A program made the translations under genes and the position numbers. A DNA stretch of 64,000 nt from Lacinutrix sp. MedPE-SW (GTDB lineage: Bacteria > Bacteroidota > Bacteroidia > Flavobacteriales > Flavobacteriaceae): positions 62,001 through 126,000 of the forward strand of contig NZ_MPCX01000008.1 of NCBI RefSeq assembly GCF_001874145.1, given 5' to 3'. Below, one piece after another: positions 1 to 9,157 of this stretch (position 1 is the first letter of the stretch; every line of letters starts with the position of its first letter). Under the pieces are notes generated by a model. The model ran no database searches, was not told the origin of the DNA, and saw only the letters and a program-made list of their open reading frames with translations.

Positions 1-70
1 TAACTTTTGCGTTTACTGCATAGTCTTTTAACCAATCGATTATATATTTTGCTACTTTTTCTGTTTGCAT
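1..70 (-). CDS. nadE: NAD(+) synthase, N-terminal fragment (gene runs off the left edge)
   Basis: Only the first 23 codons are inside the window, read leftwards from an ATG at 70-68. The visible peptide begins MQTEKVAKYIIDWLKDY, which matches the start of the short, ammonia-dependent NAD synthetases of Flavobacteriaceae as I remember them. These enzymes amidate deamido-NAD in the last step of NAD synthesis. The catalytic P-loop (SGGxDS) would lie beyond the window, so the call rests on the N-terminus and on the position divergent from gldB. Confidence 0.72.
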   Translation of the reverse strand, partial: MQTEKVAKYIIDWLKDYAVNAKV

Positions 71-98
71 TTTTAAAGAGTTTTAAGTCAAAGAATAG

Positions 99-106
99 TA
101 CCTTTG
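99..106 (+). promoter_or_regulatory. -7 promoter element for gldBC
   Basis: TACCTTTG matches the Bacteroidota -7 consensus TAnnTTTG and would start transcription about 50 bases upstream of gldB. No good -33 TTTG is seen at the usual spacing. On the opposite strand, positions 97-89 read TATTCTTTG, a one-base-longer version of the same element facing nadE, so the two divergent promoters may sit almost back to back. Confidence 0.6.
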
Positions 107-162
107 CAAACAAAAATAAACCAAACGTATTCTAAATAAAAATAAAACGCCTTTAGATTAAT

Positions 163-1125
163 ATGAATAGATGTTTTTTTGTCCTTTTACTAATTTTTAC
201 AGTGCTTTCCTGCAGAAATGATGATAAAGTAGAATCTGAAATAGCAAAAATACCTTTAGATATTTCTGTTGAACGTTTTGATCTTGCTTTTGCAAATGCT
301 TCAGCTCAAGATTTGCCAAAGCTAAAACAAACGTTTCCGTTTATGTTTTCGTCTAAATACGAAGATGATTTTTGGGTGGCCCAAATGCAAGATACACTAC
401 AACAAGAAATACAAACTGAAATACAAAAAGCTTTTAAAAATTTTAAAACTGAAACAGACGAAGTTACCTCGCTATTTAAACATTTAAAATATTATTTTCC
501 AGAATTTAAAACACCAAGAGTTGTTACAGTAGCTTCAAATGTAGATTATAGAAATAAAGTTGTAGTAACAGATACGGTTGTTGTTTTACCTTTAGCAAAT
601 TATTTAGGTGATACACATTACTTTTATCAAGGCATTCAAGATTATATAAGAAAAAACTTAAAAGCAGAGCAAATGGTAGTAGATTTAGCTGAAAATTATG
701 CTCAAGCTTTTATATTTCAAAAACAACGTAAAACCTTATTAGATGAGCTTGTGTACGCTGGTAAACAATTATATTTTAAAGATAAAGTAATACCATTTAA
801 AACCGATGCCGAAAAAATAGGCTATTCGCAAGAACAAATAAATTGGGCAAAAGCCAACGAAGAAAATATTTGGCGCTACTTTGTAGATAAAGAATTACTA
901 TTTAGTACCAATTCTAAATTACCATCACGCTTTATAAATCCAGCACCTTTTTCTAAATTTTATTTAGAAGAGATAGACAACGAATCTCCAGGAAGAATAG
1001 GGCAGTACATAGGTTGGCAAATTGTTAGAGCTTATATGGAAAATAACGATGTAACTTTTAAACAAATGCTTACTAAAAGTACCAAAGAAATATTTGATAA
1101 CGCAAAATTTAAACCACGTAGATAA
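163..1125 (+). CDS. gldB: Gliding motility lipoprotein GldB
   Basis: GldB is a cell-envelope lipoprotein required for gliding in Flavobacterium and associated with type IX secretion. The 320-residue product starts with a short hydrophobic signal peptide ending in a lipobox (LSC, Cys17), followed by the charged RNDD tail expected of an exported lipoprotein. The body is mostly alpha-helical and polar with no membrane segments, as in the family. The stop codon overlaps the gldC start (TAATG), so the two genes are translationally coupled, the arrangement known from gliding flavobacteria. Confidence 0.93.
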   Translation: MNRCFFVLLLIFTVLSCRNDDKVESEIAKIPLDISVERFDLAFANASAQDLPKLKQTFPFMFSSKYEDDFWVAQMQDTLQQEIQTEIQKAFKNFKTETDEVTSLFKHLKYYFPEFKTPRVVTVASNVDYRNKVVVTDTVVVLPLANYLGDTHYFYQGIQDYIRKNLKAEQMVVDLAENYAQAFIFQKQRKTLLDELVYAGKQLYFKDKVIPFKTDAEKIGYSQEQINWAKANEENIWRYFVDKELLFSTNSKLPSRFINPAPFSKFYLEEIDNESPGRIGQYIGWQIVRAYMENNDVTFKQMLTKSTKEIFDNAKFKPRR

Positions 1126-1460
1126 TGGCAAATATAAAATCGCAAATACAATTAAACGTAGAATTAGATGAAAACCGTGTTCCAGAAAAATTACATTGGA
1201 CCGCACAAGATGGAGGCATTACAAATGCTGAAGCTAAAGCAATGATGTTGTCTGTTTGGGATAGTGCTGCACAAGAATCTTTACGTATAGATTTATGGAC
1301 AAAAGATATGCCTGTAGATGAAATGAAAGTGTTTTTTCACCAAACCTTAGTTGCAATGAGTAATACATTTAATCGTGCAACTCAAGATGAAAAAATGACA
1401 GCTACAATGAAAGATTTTTGTGATTATTTTGCAGAAAAATTAGAATTAAATAAAAAATAA
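1125..1460 (+). CDS. gldC: Gliding motility protein GldC
   Basis: This 111-residue soluble protein has no signal peptide and matches the small GldC family in length, position and sequence style (for example the DLWTKDMPVDEMKVFF stretch near residue 60). GldC supports GldB function, and mutants of its homologue glide poorly rather than not at all. The gene overlaps gldB by one base. The next gene is convergent and its stop codon follows immediately, so there is no room for a separate terminator. Confidence 0.92.
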   Translation: MANIKSQIQLNVELDENRVPEKLHWTAQDGGITNAEAKAMMLSVWDSAAQESLRIDLWTKDMPVDEMKVFFHQTLVAMSNTFNRATQDEKMTATMKDFCDYFAEKLELNKK

Positions 1461-2063
1461 TTAGGCAAAAACTTGATCAAGAAAAGCCTTAATACTTTCT
1501 TGATTAGCACGAATAAGCTCGGCTCTTGCATTGGCAATATCTTTAGGTTTTTTGTCTTGCGAGAGTTTAAATTTGCCTTCCCAATGGGTTATGTTAATTT
1601 CAAACATTTCAATATAATCTAGATTTTTATCTAATCTAGGATTATCTGGTTCTAAAACATATTTATGGTCTGGCTGCTCTAAAAAAGCAGTCATTTCTAT
1701 TAAAGATTTTTTTAATTCGGCCTTACTTTCTATTGCTTTAACTTTTCCTGTAATATGAACTTTTATGTAATTCCAAGTTGGTAATTGTGTAGTAGTATAA
1801 ATACTTGGTGAAATATAACATTCTGGCCCAGAAAATATTATGGTGACGTCGTTGTTATTTTTTAATAAATTTTTTTGTGGGTTGTAAATATCTATATGCC
1901 CAACAAGCTTTCCGTTGTTGTTATAAATTAGAGGTAAATGTGTTATATATGGTTTGTTATTATTAACCGAAATTACAGTTGCTAAAGGATAGTTTTTTAC
2001 AACTTCTACAAGATTATCTATATTATTATCTTGGTGTTTTTTTGGAGGATAATTCATTATCAT
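1461..2063 (-). CDS. PaiB-like FMN-binding protein
   Basis: The 200-residue product belongs to the PaiB family (FMN-binding split-barrel fold), annotated as negative transcriptional regulators in Bacillus but probably flavin-binding proteins of unclear role elsewhere. Supporting segments are the early YPLATVISVN strand, THLPLIYNN, and the PTWNYIKVHITGKV stretch that precedes a helical C-terminal part. Two starts are possible: the one used here and an ATG two codons later giving MNYPPKKH, which looks more like family N-termini. It is followed closely, on the same strand, by no other gene and lies 8 bases after the DinB-like gene. Confidence 0.8.
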   Translation of the reverse strand: MIMNYPPKKHQDNNIDNLVEVVKNYPLATVISVNNNKPYITHLPLIYNNNGKLVGHIDIYNPQKNLLKNNNDVTIIFSGPECYISPSIYTTTQLPTWNYIKVHITGKVKAIESKAELKKSLIEMTAFLEQPDHKYVLEPDNPRLDKNLDYIEMFEINITHWEGKFKLSQDKKPKDIANARAELIRANQESIKAFLDQVFA

Positions 2064-2071
2064 TATTCGTT

Positions 2072-2515
2072 TTATACACCAAATTGCTTTAAGTGATGGT
2101 CAAGATGTTTGTATTGCATTTTTGCCCATTGCTCATTGGTGTAGTAACCAAAAACAGGATGTGGCTCCCAACTTTCTTTTCCTTTTTGTGTGTACAATTC
2201 TTTTACCAATTCAACTAATGCTTTTTTTTCAGTTTTAAAATCTTTAGGTTCTACAATTTTAAAAGCCGGAATTGTTGGTAAATTTTTTCGGTATGGTGCA
2301 TCGCTGTACAACGATTTTTTTATTAAAATTTTCATTAACCAATTAGGTTTAAGACCGTAATCTTTTTTTTGAAGCATTATATTTAATGGACCTTGACAGT
2401 GATAAAACATTTGTGCGGCATCCATTTTACCCCAAATAGCTTGAGTATTTTTATCAATTTTATCGATACGATTAAAAATTGAATTTACAGTTTGTGTATT
2501 AAAAATTGACTCCAT
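2072..2515 (-). CDS. DinB/DUF1569-like protein
   Basis: This 147-residue cytoplasmic protein fits the DUF1569 branch of the DinB four-helix superfamily. The pattern MFYHC near residue 37 and the C-terminal YKHLDHHLKQF supply histidines expected to bind a metal. Members of the superfamily include thiol transferases and proteins of unknown function; no substrate can be inferred. It lies just upstream of the PaiB-like gene, so the pair is probably one transcript, starting in the 108-base gap shared with radC. Confidence 0.75.
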   Translation of the reverse strand: MESIFNTQTVNSIFNRIDKIDKNTQAIWGKMDAAQMFYHCQGPLNIMLQKKDYGLKPNWLMKILIKKSLYSDAPYRKNLPTIPAFKIVEPKDFKTEKKALVELVKELYTQKGKESWEPHPVFGYYTNEQWAKMQYKHLDHHLKQFGV

Positions 2516-2623
2516 AATTTTTTAAAAAAAATTGAATTTTAAAGTTACAATAATTTATCTGTTTTAATTCGAGACTTTGAGTATTAAAAAGTATAAATAA
2601 AAAAAAAGATGTAGATTTATAAA

Positions 2624-3322
2624 ATGAGTGAAAAATCTACTTCATTTTCTATTAAAAATTGGTCTCAAGACGACCAACCACGAGAAAAACTTTTATATAA
2701 AGGTAAAGCTGCATTAAGTGATGCAGAATTGGTAGCTATTTTAATTGGCTCTGGAAACAGAGAAGAAAGTGCAGTGGCATTATGTAAACGTATATTAGCT
2801 AGTACAGAAAATAATTTGAGCGAGTTGGGTAGGCTTTCTATTAAGCAATTAATGGAATTTAAAGGTATTGGTGAAGCTAAGGCAATAACAATATTAGCTG
2901 CTTTAGAGTTAGGAAGAAGACGCCGTGGGAGTGAAGCCTTAGAGCGAAAAACAATAACATCAAGTAAATCTGTATTCGAATTAATGCAACCAGAAATTGG
3001 CGAGTTGCCACACGAAGAGTTTTGGATTATTTATTTAAATAACTCTAATAAAATTATACAAAAAAATCAATTAAGTAAAGGTGGTATAACTGGTACATTA
3101 GTCGATGTGCGTTTGGCACTAAAAATAGCGTTAGAGGTTGGAGCAGTGGGTTTAATTTTGGTTCATAACCATCCTTCAGGAACATTAAAACCTAGTCAAG
3201 CAGATAAAAATTTAACGCAAAAGCTTAAAACTGCCGCGCTAAGTTTAGATATTAAAATTTTAGATCACTTAATTATAACCGAAAATAGCTATTTTAGCTT
3301 TGCAGACGAATCTATACTTTAA
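2624..3322 (+). CDS. radC: RadC family JAMM/MPN protein
   Basis: RadC proteins carry a metalloprotease-like JAMM/MPN fold; despite the name, a direct role in DNA repair is not established. The 232-residue product has the usual N-terminal helical part with a helix-hairpin-helix near residues 70-95 (FKGIGEAKAITILAALE) and the C-terminal metal motif HNHPSG at about residues 181-186 with the downstream SxxD. Length and domain order are normal. The gene is divergent from the DinB-like gene and followed by the deacetylase-like gene on the same strand. Confidence 0.93.
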   Translation: MSEKSTSFSIKNWSQDDQPREKLLYKGKAALSDAELVAILIGSGNREESAVALCKRILASTENNLSELGRLSIKQLMEFKGIGEAKAITILAALELGRRRRGSEALERKTITSSKSVFELMQPEIGELPHEEFWIIYLNNSNKIIQKNQLSKGGITGTLVDVRLALKIALEVGAVGLILVHNHPSGTLKPSQADKNLTQKLKTAALSLDIKILDHLIITENSYFSFADESIL

Positions 3323-3391
3323 AATTAAAATTTAATAGCAACTTTTTAATAAAAATTTTCTCACTTTTATTTCTTGAGTTTGCCTCAATCT

Positions 3392-4693
3392 ATGCTTTTA
3401 GTTTACACACATAAAATTACACCACGATTACGTTATACTTTTAAACAAATTTGTAATAGAATAATTGGTGTTCCAGTTGAGTTTACAACTAAAGTAGAAG
3501 ATTTTATAGCGCATGAAAGTTTAAAAATATCTTATACAAGACAACCTTTAAGTCATGAATTGTTTATTCGCTCTCAAGAATTATTGTTCGAGCAAGGTAT
3601 AAACGATTTAGATATTAATGTTAGTGATTGGGAAGATACTAAGTGTTTTTTTGCAAATGGAGAACAAAGTGCTTTACCGTTTGATATTTTTGCAGCAACC
3701 TTTTATTTGCTTAGTAGATATGAAGAATATTTACCTCACGTAAAAGATGATTTTGGTCGGTTTACAGCAGCCGAAAGTATTGCTTACAAGAATAAATTTT
3801 TAAAACAACCGGTTGTAGATATCTGGGCATACAAATTTAAAAGGCTGTTACAATCTCATTTTCCAAATTTTGAATTTAAAGAAAGACAATATACAGTAAA
3901 GCCTGTTATTGATGTTCCAAGCGCCTATTTATTTAAATATAAAGGTTTAATGAGGACTTTTGGAGGTTCCTTTAAAGACTTATTTAGCTTTAAATTAAAA
4001 CAATTATACATTAGGTATTCTGTGCTTTTTGGTTTAAAAAAAGATCCTTATGATACGTTTAAATATATTATAAACAGACAAAAAAATAGTAAATTTAAAT
4101 TTATATTTTTCTTCTTAATAGGTGACTTGTCGACCTTTGATAAAAATATAAATTTTCAAAAACAACCTTTTGTATCCCTTATAAAACAAGTAAGTGATTA
4201 TAGTAGTATTGGTTTAAAAACTTCATATTTCGCTCTTGATAATATTAAGATTTTAAAAACCGAAAAATTAAGAATAGAGAAAATAATTAACACCTCACTA
4301 TTAGCCTCTAGGCATTCTTTTTCAAAATTAAATTTACCAGAATCTTATAGAAATTTAGTAGAATTAGAAATTTTAGAAGATTATACAATGGGTTATATAA
4401 ATGAAGTTGGATTTAGAGCAGGAACTTGTACACCATTTTTTTTCTACGATTTAGATTACGAAATACAAACGCCATTAAAAGTCTATTCGTATCATGTTTT
4501 AGACTACGCTTTACTTAAACACCAGTCGTTGTTAGATAAAAAAATGATTTTACAGCAAATCACTTCCGAAGTAAAAAAAGTTAACGGTATGTTTGTTCCT
4601 GTTTTTCATAATTATACATTTAGTAAAACAAATACCTGGAAGCATTTTAAAGCACTTTTTAATATTATATTAAATACAGAAAATGAAAAATAA
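3392..4693 (+). CDS. Polysaccharide deacetylase-like protein (DUF7033-type)
   Basis: The product is about 433 residues with no signal peptide. It resembles the flavobacterial proteins annotated as polysaccharide deacetylase family with an N-terminal DUF7033-like region (LPFDIFAATFYLLSRYEEY is typical). The middle carries IFFFLIGDLSTFDKN and RHSFSKLNLPES, which look like degenerate deacetylase strands, but I cannot show a full metal-binding triad. I chose the ATG at 3392 (MLLVYTHKITPRLRY) over a TTG six codons upstream because family members start this way. It overlaps the next gene by 11 bases. Confidence 0.7.
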   Translation: MLLVYTHKITPRLRYTFKQICNRIIGVPVEFTTKVEDFIAHESLKISYTRQPLSHELFIRSQELLFEQGINDLDINVSDWEDTKCFFANGEQSALPFDIFAATFYLLSRYEEYLPHVKDDFGRFTAAESIAYKNKFLKQPVVDIWAYKFKRLLQSHFPNFEFKERQYTVKPVIDVPSAYLFKYKGLMRTFGGSFKDLFSFKLKQLYIRYSVLFGLKKDPYDTFKYIINRQKNSKFKFIFFFLIGDLSTFDKNINFQKQPFVSLIKQVSDYSSIGLKTSYFALDNIKILKTEKLRIEKIINTSLLASRHSFSKLNLPESYRNLVELEILEDYTMGYINEVGFRAGTCTPFFFYDLDYEIQTPLKVYSYHVLDYALLKHQSLLDKKMILQQITSEVKKVNGMFVPVFHNYTFSKTNTWKHFKALFNIILNTENEK

Positions 4694-5369
4694 GATTACA
4701 GATGTTTTTTTCGATTTAGATCATACACTTTGGGATTTTGATAAAAATTCTGCACTTACTTTTAATTTAATATTTGAAAGAAATAAAATTGAAGTAGATT
4801 TAAATGAGTTTTTAAGCCACTATCAACCTATTAATTTAAAATATTGGAAACTATATAGAGAAGAAAAAGTTGATAAAGCAAACTTGCGTTATGGTAGGTT
4901 AAAAGATACTTTTAATGCAATGCAAGTACTGGTGAAAGATGATAAAATACATACCTTATCGCAAGATTATATTTTATATCTTACAACACATAATCATATT
5001 TTTGATGGTACAATAGAACTGTTAGACTATTTAAAACCTAAATATAAGCTACATATAATTACAAATGGTTTTGAGGAAGTACAACAACATAAATTAAACA
5101 AGGCAAATATTTCTCATTATTTTGAAACTGTAACCAACAGTGAAATGGTGGGCGTAAAAAAGCCTAACAGAAAAATGTTTGACCACGCATTAAAACTTGC
5201 TAATGTAGATGTTTCTAATGGTATTATGATAGGCGATAATTATGAAGCAGATATTTTAGGAGCTTTAAACATGGGTCTAGATGCTATTTGCTTTAACTAC
5301 CATAATGAAACACTTGATAGTAATATTAAGTATGTAAATCATTTATTAGAAATTAAAAAATTCCTTTAA
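4683..5369 (+). CDS. YjjG-like HAD family nucleotidase
   Basis: This 228-residue HAD hydrolase shows all four motifs in order: FFDLDHTLWDF (motif I, nucleophile Asp near residue 11), ITNGF (motif II), a lysine in GVKKPNRKMF (motif III) and IGDNYEADILGA (motif IV). The pattern matches the YjjG/YfnB group, noncanonical pyrimidine nucleotidases thought to clean damaged nucleotides. It overlaps the preceding gene, so both are probably co-translated, although no functional link is obvious. Confidence 0.85.
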   Translation: MKNKITDVFFDLDHTLWDFDKNSALTFNLIFERNKIEVDLNEFLSHYQPINLKYWKLYREEKVDKANLRYGRLKDTFNAMQVLVKDDKIHTLSQDYILYLTTHNHIFDGTIELLDYLKPKYKLHIITNGFEEVQQHKLNKANISHYFETVTNSEMVGVKKPNRKMFDHALKLANVDVSNGIMIGDNYEADILGALNMGLDAICFNYHNETLDSNIKYVNHLLEIKKFL

Positions 5370-5381
5370 AATAAAATTAAA

Positions 5382-6200
5382 ATGATAAAAAAGATATTAA
5401 TAGTAATAGCAATTTTTATTACTTCAGTAAACTTTGCTCAAAGTAGATTAAATGATTATAAATATGTTATAGTCCCAATTAAATACGATTTTTTAAACGA
5501 AGCAGATAAATATCAACTTAATTCATTATCAGAATTTTTATTTAATAAATACAAGTTTAATGCATATTTAGAAAATAAAACTTTACCAGAAGATTTAAAA
5601 AGTAATAGATGTTTAGCATTGCAAGCAGGAATTATTGAAAGCAAAAGCATGTTTAAAACTAAAGTTAAAGTCCAACTTAAAAATTGCAACGGACAAGTAA
5701 TTTACACAACTCCAGAAGGAGAATCTAGAAGAAAAGAATATAAGTCTGCATATAACGAAGCGCTTAGAAATGCTTTTAATCATTTTGCTACAATTAATTA
5801 CAAGTATAATAATTCTAACACACTTGGTAATAATAATTTAGAAATCCCAACAGAAAAAACAATTTCTGAAATTGAACAATTAAAAAAAGAAATTAAACAA
5901 TTAAAAGAAAATAAAGAAGAAAAAGTTGAAGTCAATAAAGACTTAAAAACTATTAAAGAGCCAGTAAATAATACTTTAGATAGTAAAGAGCATACATTAT
6001 ATGCACAAAAAATTAATAATGGATTTCAATTAGTAGATAAAACACCAAAATTAGTTTATACTATTTATAATTCTGGAAAAAAAAACGTTTACATAGTAAA
6101 AGATCAAGATGCTATAATCTATAAGTTAAATAGTAACTGGGTAATATCTCAATTTATAAATAATAATTTAGAGGTTAAAGCTATAGATATTAAATTTTAA
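5382..6200 (+). CDS. Secreted or periplasmic protein of unknown function
   Basis: The 272-residue product has a clear signal peptide (IKKILIVIAIFITSVNFAQ, cleavage after NFAQ near residue 19). A folded N-terminal domain of about 120 residues (YKYVIVPIKYDF, later KEYKSAYNEALRNAF) is followed by a charged coiled-coil (about residues 158-185) and a C-terminal beta-rich part. It resembles conserved flavobacterial hypothetical proteins that I cannot name. It begins 12 bases after the YjjG-like gene, and its end overlaps the convergent rarA by 4 bases. Confidence 0.8.
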   Translation: MIKKILIVIAIFITSVNFAQSRLNDYKYVIVPIKYDFLNEADKYQLNSLSEFLFNKYKFNAYLENKTLPEDLKSNRCLALQAGIIESKSMFKTKVKVQLKNCNGQVIYTTPEGESRRKEYKSAYNEALRNAFNHFATINYKYNNSNTLGNNNLEIPTEKTISEIEQLKKEIKQLKENKEEKVEVNKDLKTIKEPVNNTLDSKEHTLYAQKINNGFQLVDKTPKLVYTIYNSGKKNVYIVKDQDAIIYKLNSNWVISQFINNNLEVKAIDIKF

Positions 6201-7474
6201 TAGCCATATTTTTCTTTCCATCTTTTTTTTAAAAATTCTCTTTGTGCTTGTTCTCTTGCATTGTTGCCAGGATTATATAATTGTGTATTACTAATCTCTT
6301 TTGGTAAAAATTCTTGAGCTACAAAATTGTTTTCATAATTGTGAGAATATTTATAATCTTCACCATACCCAATCTCTTTCATGAGTTTTGTAGGTGCATT
6401 TCTAATGGCTAATGGTATAGATAAATCTCCAGTTTGTTTTACTAATTGTTGCGCATTACCAATTGCCATGTAAGCGGCATTGCTTTTAGGTGAACAAGCT
6501 AAATAAGTTGCACATTGGCTTAAAATTATACGTGATTCTGGATATCCAATAGTAGAAACTGCTTGAAAAGTTGTATTAGCCATAACTAAAGCTGTTGGGT
6601 TAGCATTACCTATATCTTCACTAGCTAAAATTAACATGCGACGTGCAATAAATTTTACATCCTCGCCACCTTCTACCATTCTAGCCAAATAATAAACAGC
6701 GGCATTGGGATCACTACCTCTTATAGATTTAATAAAAGCAGAAACAATATCATAATGCTGTTCTCCAGTTTTATCATATCTCACGGTATTGTTTTGTACC
6801 TTGTCTAGAACATCTTTATTTGTAATAGTTATATTATCACTGTTTTGAGCATTAACAACTAATTCAAAAATATTAAGTAATTTTCTAGCGTCTCCACCAG
6901 AAATTCTAATTAAAGCCTCAGTTTCTTTAATGTTTATTTTTTTGTTGACTAAATACTCATCTTTTTCAATAGCACGCTGTAAAAGTAACTCTAAATCCTT
7001 TTTTTCAAATGCATTTAATATATATACCTGACAGCGAGACAATAAAGCCGGTATTACTTCGAAACTTGGATTTTCAGTAGTAGCACCAATTAAAGTTACC
7101 CAACCTTTTTCTACGGCTTGTAAAAGTGAGTCTTGCTGAGACTTGCTAAATCTATGTATTTCGTCTATAAAAAGAATAGGGTTTTTAGTAGTAAATAGTC
7201 CACCGCTTTGTTTTGCTTTTTCTATTACCTCTCTAACATCTTTTACTCCAGAGCTAATTGCACTTAAAGTATAAAAAGGTCGTTTAGATTCATTAGCAAT
7301 AATATTGGCTAATGTTGTTTTACCAATTCCTGGTGGTCCCCAAAGTATTATAGAAGGAATAAGACCTTGCTCTATTTGTTTTGTAAGTGCACCTTGTTTA
7401 CCAACTAAATGTGATTGACTTACGTAATCTTCAAGTGTTTTAGGTCTTAATCTTTCGGCTAAAGGTATGTTCAT
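6197..7474 (-). CDS. rarA: Replication-associated recombination protein A (AAA+ ATPase)
   Basis: RarA (MgsA) is an AAA+ ATPase related to clamp loaders that acts at stalled replication forks and interacts with SSB. The 425-residue product has Walker [12 protein letters not shown] near residue 46, Walker [10 protein letters not shown] near residue 101, the sensor-1 GATTENPSF stretch, and the C-terminal tetramerisation region ([22 protein letters not shown] in two overlapping blocks). Length and order are standard. It converges on the secreted unknown with a 4-base overlap, and is divergent from the rhomboid gene. Confidence 0.95.
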   Translation of the reverse strand: MNIPLAERLRPKTLEDYVSQSHLVGKQGALTKQIEQGLIPSIILWGPPGIGKTTLANIIANESKRPFYTLSAISSGVKDVREVIEKAKQSGGLFTTKNPILFIDEIHRFSKSQQDSLLQAVEKGWVTLIGATTENPSFEVIPALLSRCQVYILNAFEKKDLELLLQRAIEKDEYLVNKKINIKETEALIRISGGDARKLLNIFELVVNAQNSDNITITNKDVLDKVQNNTVRYDKTGEQHYDIVSAFIKSIRGSDPNAAVYYLARMVEGGEDVKFIARRMLILASEDIGNANPTALVMANTTFQAVSTIGYPESRIILSQCATYLACSPKSNAAYMAIGNAQQLVKQTGDLSIPLAIRNAPTKLMKEIGYGEDYKYSHNYENNFVAQEFLPKEISNTQLYNPGNNAREQAQREFLKKRWKEKYGY

Positions 7475-7584
7475 ATTGTAAAATTACTTTATTTTTTTTC
7501 AATTAGAGATGTTAGTATCTTTATTTTTTTACTGACATTATTTCCATATTATTAACTTGGAAAGTTATTTGTTATATTATCATA

Positions 7585-8349
7585 ATGAAAGATTCTACAG
7601 ATTCATTTAAATTTTCGATTGATGTAATTCTATATCCTATTCTATTTGTTTTACTTATTTGGTTAGTATTTGCAATTGAAATAAGATTTGGATTAAGGTT
7701 TAATAAATTTGGTGTTTTGCCACTAGATGTAAGCGGTTTAAAAGGCATTATTTTTAGTCCGTTTATACACTCTGGGATCTCGCATCTTTATTCAAACACT
7801 ATTCCTTTATTTGTATTGTCTTCTGCACTTTTTTATTTTTATAGGCCTATAGCGTTTAAGGTTATAATATACGGTGTGCTTATTTCTGGCTTTATTACTT
7901 GGTTAATAGGAAGGCCATCTTACCATATAGGCGCTAGTGGTTTAATTTATGTACTTTTTAGTTTTAATTTTTTTAAAGGAATATTTGCAAAACATTATAG
8001 ATTAATAGCTTTGTCGCTTGGTGTAATATTTATTTATGGAAGTATGTTTATGTATGCATTTCCTATAGACAATACAATTTCTTGGGAAGGACATACAGCT
8101 GGATTAATTACAGGTTTGCTATTTGCTTTAGTATTTAGAAAACAAATTGCTAAACCTAAAAAATATGTTTGGGAAGAACCTTCGTATAATGAAGATGATG
8201 ATGAATTTTTACGTCATTTTGACGAAAATGGAAACTTTATTGAAAATTTAGAGGAAGAGACATTAGATGAACTTTCTATTAATAAGAATGATGAATCTAA
8301 TACTCCACAAGAAGTAAACTATATTTATAAAAGTAAAACCGATTTATAA
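7585..8349 (+). CDS. Rhomboid family intramembrane serine protease
   Basis: Rhomboids cut transmembrane proteins within the bilayer using a Ser-His dyad. The 254-residue product has about six hydrophobic segments between residues 15 and 185. The nucleophile lies in GASGLIY (Ser near residue 118) and the histidine in EGHTAGLITG (near residue 169). The N-terminal half has the expected HSGISHLYSNTIP loop. A hydrophilic, acidic tail of about 65 residues follows the last segment. The end overlaps the convergent rlmB by 6 bases. Confidence 0.92.
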   Translation: MKDSTDSFKFSIDVILYPILFVLLIWLVFAIEIRFGLRFNKFGVLPLDVSGLKGIIFSPFIHSGISHLYSNTIPLFVLSSALFYFYRPIAFKVIIYGVLISGFITWLIGRPSYHIGASGLIYVLFSFNFFKGIFAKHYRLIALSLGVIFIYGSMFMYAFPIDNTISWEGHTAGLITGLLFALVFRKQIAKPKKYVWEEPSYNEDDDEFLRHFDENGNFIENLEEETLDELSINKNDESNTPQEVNYIYKSKTDL

Positions 8350-9078
8350 TCTTTGCCTTATAGCTTCATATAAAAAAGCACCACAAGCAACAGATACATT
8401 TAAAGATTCTATATCTCCTAATAACGGTAGTTTTGCTCTTGCGTCTGCTAATTTTAGTACAGATGGATTTATACCTCGACCTTCACTACCCATTACAATC
8501 GCACATGGTTCTTTAAAAGAAACATCAAAAACAGTATCATTAGTTTTTTCTGTTGCGGCTATAACCTTTACTCCTGAAGCTTGTAAATGAAACATTGCAT
8601 CTTTTATATGGTCAACTTTGCAAATAGGAACCTTAAATACAGCACCAGCACTAGTTTTAATGGTATCTCCATTAACAGGAGCTCCACCTTTTTTTTGAAT
8701 TACTATACCATGTACACCTGTACATTCTGCAGTTCTAATAATAGCACCAAAATTTCTTACATCACTTAATTGGTCAAGTAATAAAAATAGGGGAGTAACA
8801 CCACTAGCAATAGTATTATCTACTAGTGTTTCAAAATCATGAAACGCTATAGGTGATATTTGCGCAACAACACCTTGATGATTTCCTTTAGTTAACCTAT
8901 TAAGTTTCTCTACTGGAACATAAGATGAATTTATGCTGTTTTTTTTAATAAGCTGAACTAGCTCATTAAATAATTCGCCTTTAAGTTCTTTTTGTAAAAA
9001 AACTTTATCAATAGATTTATTTGAATTTATTGCTTCAATTATTGCTCTAAGTCCAAATACTTGCGTGTTGTTTTCCAT
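8344..9078 (-). CDS. rlmB: 23S rRNA (guanosine-2'-O-)-methyltransferase RlmB
   Basis: This 244-residue SpoU/TrmH-type enzyme has an N-terminal substrate-binding domain and the three knot motifs: NFGAIIRTAECTG near residue 120, IVMGSEGRGI near residue 198, and SLNVSVACGAFLYEAIR near the C-terminus. RlmB methylates G2251 of E. coli 23S rRNA; TrmH paralogues with other targets cannot be excluded by sequence reading alone. A -7 promoter element lies only 4 bases before the start codon, suggesting a leaderless mRNA. Confidence 0.9.
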   Translation of the reverse strand: MENNTQVFGLRAIIEAINSNKSIDKVFLQKELKGELFNELVQLIKKNSINSSYVPVEKLNRLTKGNHQGVVAQISPIAFHDFETLVDNTIASGVTPLFLLLDQLSDVRNFGAIIRTAECTGVHGIVIQKKGGAPVNGDTIKTSAGAVFKVPICKVDHIKDAMFHLQASGVKVIAATEKTNDTVFDVSFKEPCAIVMGSEGRGINPSVLKLADARAKLPLLGDIESLNVSVACGAFLYEAIRQRL

Positions 9079-9082
9079 GTGC

Positions 9083-9090
9083 CAAAGGTA
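9083..9090 (-). promoter_or_regulatory. rlmB: -7 promoter element for rlmB (predicted leaderless)
   Basis: Read on the minus strand the bases are TACCTTTG, an exact match to TAnnTTTG. Only four bases separate it from the rlmB ATG at 9078, so the transcript would begin at or very near the start codon. No strong -33 element is seen upstream, where the terminator of the SusCD operon lies. Confidence 0.55.
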
Positions 9091-9105
9091 TAAAAATTAT
9101 GGTAT

Positions 9106-9136
9106 AAAAAAAGAGGCTGATAAAATCAGCCTCTTT
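9106..9136 (-). terminator. Intrinsic terminator of the first SusCD operon
   Basis: AAAGAGGCTGAT and ATCAGCCTCTTT form a perfect 12-bp stem with a 3-base loop at 9110-9136. Read on the minus strand it is followed by a run of T, and it lies 22 bases after the last lipoprotein gene. Confidence 0.92.
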
Positions 9137-9157
9137 AAATATAATTATCTAATTAAA

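Noticed and set aside
3374-3391. Upstream TTG start for the deacetylase-like gene
   Set aside because: It adds six residues not expected from relatives; the ATG at 3392 gives the usual MLLVYTHK start.
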